33,987 nt of DNA from a virus. Location of the stretch: IMG/VR virus record IMGVR_UViG_3300045921_000114, positions 1-33,987 of that record, one strand, 5' to 3'. Position 1 is the first letter of the stretch, and every line of letters starts with the position of its first letter. The notes beneath the pieces are model-generated. The model was not told the DNA's origin, did no database searches, and saw nothing but the letters and a program-made list of their open reading frames with translations. Positions 16,034 through 21,727 of the stretch are shown piece by piece. The position numbers and the translations under genes are program-made.

Positions 16034-16276
16034 ATGAGCAAATGTGACTATTTGTACCTCTACCTCATTACGGATGGACAGATCACGTATGTGTGGCCCC
16101 ACACAGAGTGGGATGGGGAGCGGTCGATCCTTGTGGCGGCCACCTCGGAGGAGTCCGCCCTTAAGGTCGCCGAAGCGTACGACAAAGGCTTGGTCCAGGC
16201 AGGCGATCTCGCATGGGGCGGGACGACGATCAGAGCCGTAGCGATGCGTGATCCAGACACAGGCGAGTATCTTTGA
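16034..16276 (+). CDS. Small early protein, function unknown
   Basis: A protein of 80 aa (MSKCDYLYLYLITDGQITYVW... GTTIRAVAMRDPDTGEYL), acidic, with predicted beta strands followed by one helix (SEESALKVAEAYDKGL). ATG 16034 is preceded by GGGAGAGTGAC, the same 11-base leader as the next gene, suggesting a recent duplication of translation signals. As the first gene after the early promoter it is likely expressed strongly at once after infection, the usual place for host-takeover or anti-defence proteins. No family recognised. Confidence 0.75.
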   Translation: MSKCDYLYLYLITDGQITYVWPHTEWDGERSILVAATSEESALKVAEAYDKGLVQAGDLAWGGTTIRAVAMRDPDTGEYL

Positions 16277-16299
16277 CACATCACTAACGGGAGAGTGAC

Positions 16300-16635
16300 A
16301 TGACGCGCTACATCATCATGTGCAGCTACACTGGTTACATTGTGGGCGACACCTCAGCCTACGCTGAGGGATTGCAGATCTCCAGTCCGGTGGACGCGGT
16401 CCGGCTGCTGGATTTGCTCCTCGGTGACGAGGCCATAGAGTACGTCGAGTACGGCCCCAGGGAGGCCGTCCCGGGCATCCGCCGCGGCTACTATGTCTAC
16501 AGCGCGAGTGATGACATTAAGGTCCCGGTCATCACAGATGGCGCGGATGACGAGCAGATCGACCTCGTCGACCGCAAAGCCAAGCTCGTGGCCTTTGTCC
16601 AGCGCAACCACGACCATGGCTGGGACTACTCCTAA
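16300..16635 (+). CDS. Small early protein, function unknown
   Basis: A protein of 111 aa, strongly acidic (many Asp/Glu) and Tyr-rich (YIIMCSYTGYIVGDTSAYAEGL, VEYGPREAVPGIRRGYYVYSASDD). It starts with ATG 16300 behind GGGAGAGTGAC and ends inside the XRE gene (20-base overlap). Highly acidic small early proteins in phages sometimes mimic DNA, but nothing here proves that. It probably shares the 15943 promoter. Confidence 0.75.
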   Translation: MTRYIIMCSYTGYIVGDTSAYAEGLQISSPVDAVRLLDLLLGDEAIEYVEYGPREAVPGIRRGYYVYSASDDIKVPVITDGADDEQIDLVDRKAKLVAFVQRNHDHGWDYS

Positions 16636-16858
16636 TCACAAGCAAGCCGCCAGGCCCCACACAGGGCCGGCGGCCTACCCCACGCCGGCCGACATAAGGG
16701 ATCGTCGTCTAGCATCAGGCCTGACGCAAAGCCAGGCCGCCGCGCTAGTACATGCATCCCTCAGAGCATGGCAGCAGTGGGAGGCTGGAGACCGCCGCAT
16801 GCACCCCGGCCTGTGGGAGCTCTTTTGCCGCAAAATCAATAACCTGCGGCCGAAATAG
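16616..16858 (+). CDS. XRE/Cro-type helix-turn-helix regulator
   Basis: A protein of 80 aa. After a Pro/Ala-rich tail of 25 residues, residues about 26-60 read IRDRRLASGLTQSQAAALVHASLRAWQQWEAG, the classical Cro/XRE pattern (LTQSQAAALV is helix 2 and HASLRAWQQWEAGDR the recognition helix and following turn). It is a small, probably dimeric DNA-binding protein. The start at ATG 16616 overlaps the preceding gene; a longer frame is shadow sequence. The dyads just downstream (16905-16919, 16953-16970) and the TACGC half-sites upstream are candidate binding sites. No partner repressor on the opposite strand is seen, so it is more Cro- than CI-like. Confidence 0.8.
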   Translation: MAGTTPNHKQAARPHTGPAAYPTPADIRDRRLASGLTQSQAAALVHASLRAWQQWEAGDRRMHPGLWELFCRKINNLRPK

Positions 16859-16904
16859 CCACACCTTTGTTTTTGCGCATCTTTTTTTTGATGATTGTGG
16901 TGCC

Positions 16905-16919
16905 CTCCATAATATGGAG
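16905..16919. promoter_or_regulatory. Perfect dyad CTCCATA-A-TATGGAG
   Basis: Seven-base arms around one base, 15 bp in all, 46 bases after the XRE gene. Size and symmetry suit a dimeric helix-turn-helix protein. Weak -35/-10-like elements (TTGATG 16888-16893, TAATAT 16910-16915) overlap it. Confidence 0.65.
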
Positions 16920-16952
16920 ACCATATGCGCGCAATTTTCGTGCCAAAGCAAC

Positions 16953-16970
16953 CAAAATTGCCCAATTTTG
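16953..16970. promoter_or_regulatory. Perfect dyad CAAAATTG-CC-CAATTTTG
   Basis: Eight-base arms separated by two bases, within the A+T-rich stretch and 30 bases before the iteron array. A further CAATTTT half-site is at 16932-16938. It may be an operator or part of an origin; no T run follows, so a terminator is unlikely. Confidence 0.65.
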
Positions 16971-17000
16971 CTTATTCCACGTTTTTGAGCAAAGGATGGG

Positions 17001-17067
17001 CTAGGTAACTAGGTAACTAGGTAACTAGGTAACTAGGTAACTACAGTAACTACAGTAACTACAGTAG
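17001..17067. repeat. Iteron-like array: 5 x CTAGGTAA then 3 x CTACAGTAA/G
   Basis: Bases 17001-17040 are five exact 8-bp units CTAGGTAA. Bases 17041-17067 are three 9-bp units, two CTACAGTAA and one CTACAGTAG. The change of unit keeps the CTA...GTAA core. Because neither the period nor the stop codons allow translation, the array is non-coding. Such arrays bind replication initiators in plasmids and phages. A simple slippage repeat is the alternative. Confidence 0.9.
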
Positions 17068-17339
17068 TTAAAGGATACCTGCTCGATGGTGAACGGACCT
17101 AGCCTAGCCCTAGACCTAACTAGGTTCCTTCACCCATGCTCGACGGAGCCACGAGACCCGGTAGCCTTATCGTCCCTGGGGTGCTGCCTTCGCCGCCCCG
17201 CGCGCTGTTTCAGGACTCCCCACAGTAGCGCTGTACATCAGCACGCACGCTGCCGTCTTTTTAACCGACCATGCGAGCTAGCACCAGAATAGCAAATCTC
17301 GCAAAGCATGTAAAGGCCTTTGAATGCAGTCCATACGGA

Positions 17340-17381
17340 GGTGACAATTTGCGGCGTCACATAGTGACGTTTTGCGTCACC
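17340..17381. promoter_or_regulatory. Cluster of GTGAC(G)/CGTCAC half-sites
   Basis: GGTGAC at 17340-17345, CGTCAC at 17355-17360, GTGACG at 17364-17369 and CGTCAC at 17375-17380. The middle pair forms CGTCAC-ATA-GTGACG. The cluster lies 40-80 bases upstream of the sigma54-like element, the distance at which activator sites are common. Confidence 0.65.
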
Positions 17382-17420
17382 TTTTGGTCGAGATAGGGGG
17401 TGTTTAGTGGGTTATCTCGC

Positions 17421-17436
17421 TGGCACAGGTGTTGCA
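17421..17436 (+). promoter_or_regulatory. Sigma54 (RpoN) promoter candidate
   Basis: TGGCACAGGTGTTGCA fits the -24/-12 consensus TGGCACRNNNNTTGCW at every defined position; the GG and GC are 10 bases apart as required. At equal base frequencies about 0.02 exact matches are expected in both strands of a sequence this long. It points at the gene starting at 17491, with a start near 17447. A 10-bp inverted repeat (TTTTGGTCGA 17382-17391, TCGACCAAAA 17468-17477) flanks it. Confidence 0.65.
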
Positions 17437-17449
17437 TGTATTTAGGCAT

Positions 17450-17465
17450 GCAGCAATATTGCTGC
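17450..17465. promoter_or_regulatory. 16-bp perfect palindrome GCAGCAATATTGCTGC
   Basis: Fully symmetrical without spacer, at about +4 to +19 of the predicted sigma54 start and 26 bases before the next ATG. An overlapping dyad TGCATG-N8-CATGCA (17433-17452) touches the -12 element. Most likely an operator. Confidence 0.7.
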
Positions 17466-17490
17466 GGTCGACCAAAAAAGAGCAGCGACC

Positions 17491-17691
17491 ATGGATGAAC
17501 TTGACAAGTACGTTGCATATTACCGAAGCGATTCCGGCGTCGTCGAGCGCCTGGGGTCGGTTGTTGAGTTGGGTTGCATGCCGCCAGAGATGTACGAGTA
17601 CAAAGAAGCGCTTGTTGGTTGGCCGGAAGAGGAAGTTTCCTGGTTTCACAAGTACGGCGAGTCTTTCGGGATTGCTAAGTTGGTTGATTAA
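17491..17691 (+). CDS. Small acidic early protein
   Basis: A protein of 66 aa (MDELDKYVAYYRSDSGVVERLGSVVELGCMPPEMYEYKEALVGWPEEEVSWFHKYGESFGIAKLVD), rich in Glu, Tyr and Trp, without signal or membrane segment. It is the first gene after the control region and would be read from the sigma54-like promoter. The ribosome-binding site is weak (AAGAG about 12 bases upstream). No family recognised. Confidence 0.7.
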   Translation: MDELDKYVAYYRSDSGVVERLGSVVELGCMPPEMYEYKEALVGWPEEEVSWFHKYGESFGIAKLVD

Positions 17692-17716
17692 CCGTTTCTA
17701 GCAGTGGAGCTAAGCT

Positions 17717-18010
17717 TTGGATAACTTCGAGAGAGCAGAGGAGGCGCGCTGGGACGCCGCCGAGGAATGGCACCAACGGGCGCGCGATATTGCAAGTGAC
17801 CTTATCCTCGAGAGACTTGCAAAAGGCGATTCCGAGGCTCTCGAATGGGTCATCGATCGCATGGTCGATAACAACGTGGTTGAGAAGTTCCTTATCGGAT
17901 ATCCGGTCAGTCGGTTTGACGCAATAGACGAGTTTTGTTCGGATATTGTGAAGGTGCTTGACGAGTACCGGGACTGGTTAATTGACAATGACCTGATAAG
18001 GGTCGATTGA
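17717..18010 (+). CDS. Small acidic helical early protein
   Basis: A protein of 97 aa, strongly acidic and helical (ERAEEARWDAAEEWHQRARDIASDLI; LEWVIDRMVDNNVVEKFL; KVLDEYRDWLIDNDLI). The start is TTG 17717 with GGAG 7 bases upstream; no ATG or GTG fits. It precedes the ERF gene by 9 bases and may act with it, for instance as a small exonuclease or annealase partner, but no motif supports a named role. Confidence 0.7.
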   Translation: MDNFERAEEARWDAAEEWHQRARDIASDLILERLAKGDSEALEWVIDRMVDNNVVEKFLIGYPVSRFDAIDEFCSDIVKVLDEYRDWLIDNDLIRVD

Positions 18011-18019
18011 TGGGAAACG

Positions 18020-18664
18020 ATGATGGAGGAGTGCGGTGGTGGGCAGAGCTTGGCTGCGCTGTTTGCTGGTCTAGCGAAGGCGCAGGCAAAGATCGGTACG
18101 GCTTTGAAGGACAAGAAAAATCCTTACTTCGGATCGACTTATGCCGATCTTGCGGCAGTCTGGGAAGCTTGCCGGCAAGCGCTGACAGAGCAGGGGATCG
18201 CAGTCATTCAAGCGCCAATCCATTCTGAAGATGGGCGCTTGCACCTGGAAACCACGCTTTGCCACGAGTCCGGGGCGCATTGGTCGCGTATTGCTTCTAT
18301 TCCTGTGGCCAAGCAAGACGCGCACGGTTACGGATCAGCTATTACCTACCTGCGCCGGTACGCTTTGGCGGCCGTCGTAGGGGTTGTGGCTGAGGAAGAC
18401 GACGACGGCAATGCGGCCGTGCAAGTCAAGACCAAGGACGTGCGGCCTACATCTGGCGCTCAGAAGGCGCTATCTGTAGACCAGCGCGCCAAGATCGATG
18501 ATCTTGCGCAGCTTGTGACCAACGTCATCGCCGAGGACGGGCCAAAGTCTGCGGCGCTGGAAATCGAAGCGGCTGGCCTTGATAACGACGAGAAAATTTA
18601 CCTGTGGTCGAAGCTCGATAGCAAGACTCGGGCTGCGATCAAGTCGATCAAGGAGGGAACATGA
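18020..18664 (+). CDS. erf: ERF-family single-strand annealing protein
   Basis: A protein of 214 aa. The family signature is clear: SLAALFAGLAKAQAKIGTALKDKKNPYFGSTYADLAAVWEACRQALTEQGIAVIQ, followed by the DAHGYGSAITYLRRYALAAVVGVVAEEDDDGNAA segment, the ERF core ending at about residue 140. ERF proteins form rings that anneal complementary single strands in RecA-independent phage recombination and genome circularisation. The C-terminal third is a helical linker. Its stop overlaps the next start (ATGA). The start at 18020 or 18023 cannot be separated. A protein with an SSB-like tail (20363-20620) is a likely partner. Confidence 0.9.
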   Translation: MMEECGGGQSLAALFAGLAKAQAKIGTALKDKKNPYFGSTYADLAAVWEACRQALTEQGIAVIQAPIHSEDGRLHLETTLCHESGAHWSRIASIPVAKQDAHGYGSAITYLRRYALAAVVGVVAEEDDDGNAAVQVKTKDVRPTSGAQKALSVDQRAKIDDLAQLVTNVIAEDGPKSAALEIEAAGLDNDEKIYLWSKLDSKTRAAIKSIKEGT

Positions 18665-18852
18665 ACTGGCGCTATTGGCTACACCGCAGGCGCGCAGAAT
18701 GCTCGCTCCTCGAGCTTGACGCCCGCCGCCGGATCATGAGCCCAAGGCCCAAGACTGATCGCGTAGAGTGGGCGATGTTGGCAATCTGCATAATTGGCAT
18801 CATCCTTGCTCAAGTAGTGGCATGGATGAGGGCCGGAGGCATCGGAGTGTAA
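18661..18852 (+). CDS. Small membrane protein behind ERF
   Basis: A protein of 63 aa. A basic N-terminal half (MNWRYWLHRRRAECSLLELDARRRIMSPRPK) precedes one transmembrane helix (WAMLAICIIGIILAQVVAWM, about residues 37-56). Start and ERF stop overlap as ATGA. By the positive-inside rule the N-terminus should face the cytoplasm. Function unknown; phages often place small membrane proteins of the superinfection-exclusion kind among early genes. Confidence 0.75.
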   Translation: MNWRYWLHRRRAECSLLELDARRRIMSPRPKTDRVEWAMLAICIIGIILAQVVAWMRAGGIGV

Positions 18853-18904
18853 GGGCAGCAGGCATAAGCGCAGAGTGTGGCTGCTGTCCACGCCGCAGGG
18901 CGTC

Positions 18905-19063
18905 ATGGACCCAACCTGCGCAGTGTGCGATCGTCCGGATCCCTCCTCCCCCGCTGTAGACGAGGCGCGCACCGAGCGCCCCTGCGAGAGTGGGGCACCA
19001 CTAACCTTAGACGCGCGTTTTCCAACAACGAATTGTGGAGGGTGTAGTTATGATCCTTGGTAA
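18905..19063 (+). CDS. Small protein with two CxxC motifs
   Basis: A protein of 52 aa with C5-x2-C8, C27 and C44-x2-C47 (CAVC and CGGC), which could bind one zinc ion. ATG 18905 follows AGGG. The end overlaps the next gene by 14 bases. Composition of the middle (EARTERPCESGAP) is not very gene-like, so confidence is modest. A GTG start at 18875 is also possible. Confidence 0.5.
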   Translation: MDPTCAVCDRPDPSSPAVDEARTERPCESGAPLTLDARFPTTNCGGCSYDPW

Positions 19064-19598
19064 TGTCGTTTTGCCAAAGACGAAGTATCCGGCTGACATT
19101 GTCAAGGCAAGCCGCTGCAAAGACATCCACGTAGATCGTTGGGATCTTCCAGAGTGGGTAAATGGGGCAACCCCGAAAGGTGTAAACCCTCCAGTGTGGG
19201 TCACATGCCTGCACGCATGGCCTCATGAGGATAAGGACCTTCCATATGCTGACTCGCACCTGTTCTTGACAATCGCGCTTCGTACGCGCCACAAAATCGG
19301 AGACATGAAGTGCTCTCAGCAAGACGTCGAACCCGGGGATGTGTTCATTATTGACCCCCTTGTTGTCCATTGGCTGGGGCCAAGATGGGACAACAAGAAT
19401 GCTGGGTTTATCTCGGCGCAGTGGGAAATCCCACGCCGCAGGGCCACGGCATGCGTGCGGCACATCATGCGCGCGCTCGGTGGTCAGTGGCGCAGCAAAG
19501 TGCATATCGACAAGAGATACAGGAGGTTTGTGCCATGCCCGATCAAACACACTGGGAAGAATGCTGGCGCGAGCATCACGAGTGCGCCATCAAGATGA
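19050..19598 (+). CDS. Early protein with possible cupin-like barrel
   Basis: A protein of 182 aa from ATG 19050, chosen because GGAGGG lies 7-12 bases upstream; an in-frame GTG at 19035 would use no such site. The middle region (HLFLTIALRTRHKIGDM, then QQDVEPGDVFIIDPLVVHWLGPRWD, then FISAQWEIPRR) shows beta strands and the 'xxPGDxxxxxxxxxHW' pattern of a double-stranded beta-helix. Metal ligands are incomplete, so enzyme function is not claimed. The last 21 codons overlap the next gene. Confidence 0.75.
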   Translation: MILGNVVLPKTKYPADIVKASRCKDIHVDRWDLPEWVNGATPKGVNPPVWVTCLHAWPHEDKDLPYADSHLFLTIALRTRHKIGDMKCSQQDVEPGDVFIIDPLVVHWLGPRWDNKNAGFISAQWEIPRRRATACVRHIMRALGGQWRSKVHIDKRYRRFVPCPIKHTGKNAGASITSAPSR

Positions 19599-19894
19599 TT
19601 GAAGACCTTGCGCGGTGGAAACGCGTTCTTGAAACTGAGGCTTTCAACACGTGGTGCTTGACCGAGGATAATAAGAATGACCCTCTGCAAATGATTATCG
19701 ACATCGCCACGACACACGTAGCGTGGACATTAGACCCCGCCATTTCACCCAACGCCAGAGCTCTTATTGAGCGTGGCCGGCAAGAGTCGCAGGCACGCAT
19801 TGCGGAGCTCGAGGCGAAGCTCGCGGCTTACGAACGCGCTGATGCTGCAATGTCGCAAGCCATGAATGAAGGGGACGGAGTGTACAGGCCATGA
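19535..19894 (+). CDS. Helical early protein, function unknown
   Basis: A protein of 119 aa. An ideal AGGAGG at 19521-19526, 8 bases before ATG 19535, fixes this start although it lies inside the preceding gene; the longer frame from 19370 is shadow sequence. The N-terminus (THWEECWREHHECAIKMIEDLARWKRVL) has His/Cys residues and the C-terminus (SQARIAELEAKLAAYERADAAM) is a coiled coil. No family recognised. The stop overlaps a possible 12-codon frame. Confidence 0.75.
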   Translation: MPDQTHWEECWREHHECAIKMIEDLARWKRVLETEAFNTWCLTEDNKNDPLQMIIDIATTHVAWTLDPAISPNARALIERGRQESQARIAELEAKLAAYERADAAMSQAMNEGDGVYRP

Positions 19895-19915
19895 TATACA
19901 GGCAGGAGACGAACC

Positions 19916-20161
19916 TTGAAGACGGTTAAGCTAGACAAACACGAGCGCATAATAGCCGTTGTGCCTGAGTTCTGCGCCGGACCTGGATGGGTGAACGCTC
20001 CAGCGTTTGTATACATCGAGCATAAAGTAACCAAACAGCTTCGGATTGAGTGCATTCAACCGAAAGAACGGAGCCCTGATTTGCACACGTTGTTTGCGCC
20101 CGGCGCCGCAATGTGCGCGGCATTAATTGATGCCGTGCCTGTTGAGGAGACAGGCACATGA
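19916..20161 (+). CDS. Small early protein, function unknown
   Basis: A protein of 81 aa starting with TTG 19916, placed 7 bases after AGGAGA. Sequence KTVKLDKHERIIAVVPEFCAGPGWVNAPAFVYIE looks like a compact beta sheet, followed by a helix. Stop and next start overlap (ATGA). No recognised motif; codon use resembles the surrounding genes. Confidence 0.7.
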   Translation: MKTVKLDKHERIIAVVPEFCAGPGWVNAPAFVYIEHKVTKQLRIECIQPKERSPDLHTLFAPGAAMCAALIDAVPVEETGT

Positions 20162-20439
20162 CCTACAGCATTTTTTGCTGCCCCAAGTGCAAAGGCCCGG
20201 CTCGCGTATGCCATACCTACAAGACATACCGCAGGCTGTTGTGTTTGGGCGAGTGCGGCCGGGTCAGCGTGCCGCGCCCTCCGCTGTCCAACCTCACGGG
20301 AGCGTCTAAGAAGACGCATCCGTGGCGCAAATATCCAGCGTTGACCAAGCGAAGGAGTAACGATGCCTTACGAGATGAAAGAAGGTACTGGGGCGTTGTT
20401 CCGGAACGACAAGGAAAAGGAAAACCAACCGGACTATAA
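20158..20439 (+). CDS. Zinc-ribbon-like early protein
   Basis: A protein of 93 aa with C8-x2-C11 (CPKC) and C29-x3-C33 (CLGEC), separated by about 17 residues, as in zinc ribbons; the remainder is very basic (KRRSNDALRDERRYWGVVPERQGKGK). Start coupled to the upstream stop by ATGA. The last 77 bases overlap the next gene in another frame, unusually long, so the native protein may end earlier in relatives. A nucleic-acid-binding role is likely but unproven. Confidence 0.65.
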   Translation: MTYSIFCCPKCKGPARVCHTYKTYRRLLCLGECGRVSVPRPPLSNLTGASKKTHPWRKYPALTKRRSNDALRDERRYWGVVPERQGKGKPTGL

Positions 20440-20620
20440 AGGGGATGCAAAGATCGGCGGCGAGGAATACAGAATCGCCGGATGGATCAGGGAGGGGAAG
20501 CGCGGGAAGTTTTTGAGCTTGCAGATTGAAAGCAAGCTGCCGGTGAAAGTTAACGCGCCGAAACAGGTTAAACAACAGGAAGTGGTATTTGATGACCTCG
20601 AGGACGACGTGCCGTTTTGA
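20363..20620 (+). CDS. Small ssDNA-binding-type protein with SSB-like acidic tip
   Basis: A protein of 85 aa. AGGAG 7 bases before ATG 20363. The beta-rich body (GTGALFRNDKEKENQPDYKGDAKIGGEEYRIAGWIREGKRGKFLSLQIESK) resembles the DUF736-type small proteins found near phage recombination genes. It ends in VVFDDLEDDVPF, close to the DDDIPF tip of bacterial SSB, which docks partner enzymes. It is half the usual SSB length and lacks a full OB-fold pattern that I can confirm. With ERF upstream, a role in protecting or presenting single strands for annealing is likely. Confidence 0.75.
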   Translation: MPYEMKEGTGALFRNDKEKENQPDYKGDAKIGGEEYRIAGWIREGKRGKFLSLQIESKLPVKVNAPKQVKQQEVVFDDLEDDVPF

Positions 20621-20777
20621 TCACTCGGAATACACTTCGGTCCTACCGAACCAGGTAAACAAGCTCGCGGCTTGTTTGGCAAACAAGCGGTACGACGAAG
20701 CCGAGAAGATTGCTGAGGCTATCGCAGACGCGATGATGCACGTTAGGACGTGGATTTTGTGGGAGACGCTGAAATGA
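20592..20777 (+). CDS. Small helical early protein
   Basis: A protein of 61 aa from ATG 20592; a TTG one codon earlier is the alternative. The body is helical (NQVNKLAACLANKRYDEAEKIAEAIADAMMHVRTWILWETLK). It overlaps the SSB-like gene by 29 bases, and its stop overlaps the next start (ATGA). No recognised family. Confidence 0.65.
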   Translation: MTSRTTCRFDHSEYTSVLPNQVNKLAACLANKRYDEAEKIAEAIADAMMHVRTWILWETLK

Positions 20778-20863
20778 CCGGAGAAGATATTGTTTTTGCG
20801 GTGTTCTTGGCTTTTGCTGCCAGTTTGGGACTGGTTGCGCTGGTCGAGGTATTCTGCGCATGA
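20774..20863 (+). CDS. 29-aa membrane peptide
   Basis: ATG 20774 to TGA 20863, MTGEDIVFAVFLAFAASLGL followed by VALVEVFCA: almost wholly hydrophobic, one transmembrane helix. It is held between two ATGA start-stop overlaps (20774-20777 and 20860-20863), which makes translation very likely. Function unknown; inhibitor-type small membrane peptides of phages are the nearest analogy. Confidence 0.7.
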   Translation: MTGEDIVFAVFLAFAASLGLVALVEVFCA

Positions 20864-21348
20864 TCCAAGCCGCGGAACTTCTCTGCCGGCCGGCATTAGA
20901 GCAATGGCGGCCGATAGAGACTTCCACAGAGAAAGCCTGCCTTTCCTGCGGTAAGTTTCTTCCGCTTTCGGAGTTTTACTCCTGGCACAGGAAGCGGAAG
21001 GATGGCACGGTTGTTGCTTACAGCTCCTACTGCAAGACGTGCGACGATAGACGTCGTAATGAGCAGAAAAAGAGGAAAAGGATGGAAAGGACGATAGAAA
21101 TGGAGAGAGAGCTAAACGGACTGAAGATCAAGGTGGCCAGCCTTGAGCGGACCGGTTATTTCTTGCGCTACCTCGTGCTGCAGGGGATCAACGCGGCGCG
21201 GGATGGGAAGACCCAACAATGGGCCAAGATGGCTCGAGAGTCTCTAGACGATCTAGACGGTGAGCTAGGGCTCTGGAGAGACGATGAGCCGGTACGAGGG
21301 GCACCATGGCCGACGAGGAACAGGTTTTCGCCTACTGGCAAGAGGTGA
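20860..21348 (+). CDS. CxxC zinc-finger protein with basic coiled coil
   Basis: A protein of 162 aa. C27-x2-C30 (ACLSCGKFLPLSEFY) and C58-x2-C61 (YCKTCDDRRR) form a zinc finger of the 'CxxCGxxKPLSEFY' type that is frequent in phage nucleases and uncharacterised proteins. A very basic helix with heptads follows (residues 64-100). No HNH catalytic pair is visible. The last 43 bases overlap the replication-organiser gene, so the two are probably co-translated. A DNA-binding role next to replication functions is inferred. Confidence 0.75.
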   Translation: MIQAAELLCRPALEQWRPIETSTEKACLSCGKFLPLSEFYSWHRKRKDGTVVAYSSYCKTCDDRRRNEQKKRKRMERTIEMERELNGLKIKVASLERTGYFLRYLVLQGINAARDGKTQQWAKMARESLDDLDGELGLWRDDEPVRGAPWPTRNRFSPTGKR

Positions 21349-21686
21349 TGCAAAAACCTCGCGCCAGGATGGACGAAGCGCGACGCAAGGCCATCCGAGG
21401 CAGGCTTCGGGATGGCTACAGCGTGCAAGACCTGCAAGACGCTATCCGAGGTTGTCGTTTCTCCCGGTTTCACATGGGGGAAAACGACCGCAGAAAGGTC
21501 TATAACGACGTGTCCTTGATTTGCCGGGATGCGGCCCATGTGGATCAGTTTATCGAGATCCTCGAGGCTCACGAGGCCCGTAGACGCGCGGAGAACGAAC
21601 GGGCTTTACCGAGTCCGTCCGAGGTCCGGGTGGTCGCCCCGGAAAGGCTTCAAGAACTCAGGCGGGCGCTCAAGAAGCGAACATGA
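21306..21686 (+). CDS. Replication-organiser C-terminal domain (helicase-loader type)
   Basis: A protein of 126 aa. Residues about 5-85 (VFAYWQEVMQKPRARMDEARRKAIRGRLRDGYSVQDLQDAIRGCRFSRFHMGENDRRKVYNDVSLICRDAAHVDQFIEI) match the C-terminal domain of phage replication initiators, which contacts host helicase. In most phages this domain follows an N-terminal winged helix; here it stands alone, and the preceding gene may supply DNA binding. ATG 21306 follows GAGGGG. It is my strongest candidate for recruiting host replisome proteins to the origin. Confidence 0.7.
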   Translation: MADEEQVFAYWQEVMQKPRARMDEARRKAIRGRLRDGYSVQDLQDAIRGCRFSRFHMGENDRRKVYNDVSLICRDAAHVDQFIEILEAHEARRRAENERALPSPSEVRVVAPERLQELRRALKKRT

Positions 21687-21727
21687 TTCGTGAGACGCAC
21701 GACTAAACCCAAGGTAGCGCACGTACT

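Larger units (their letters stand above)
16859..17490. other. Non-coding control region; candidate replication origin
   Basis: No credible gene in 630 bases; the plus frame 17086-17292 has Cys/Arg/Pro-rich nonsense composition. From left to right it holds T tracts and an A+T-rich stretch (16868-16990), two perfect dyads, an iteron-like tandem array (17001-17067), a CTAG-rich imperfect hairpin (about 17096-17130), a GTGACG half-site cluster (17340-17381), a sigma54-like promoter (17421-17436) and a 16-bp palindrome. A+T-rich DNA next to iterons beside the ERF and replication genes is the classic layout of an origin, but activity is not shown. Confidence 0.6.

Noticed and set aside
17086-17292. 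Plus-strand frame in the control region
   Set aside because: Cys/Arg/Pro-rich nonsense, no good ribosome-binding site, and it runs through inverted repeats.
19891-19929. 12-codon frame overlapping the stop at 19894
   Set aside because: Starts with ATGA overlap but is too short and lies over the next gene's ribosome-binding site; no further support.
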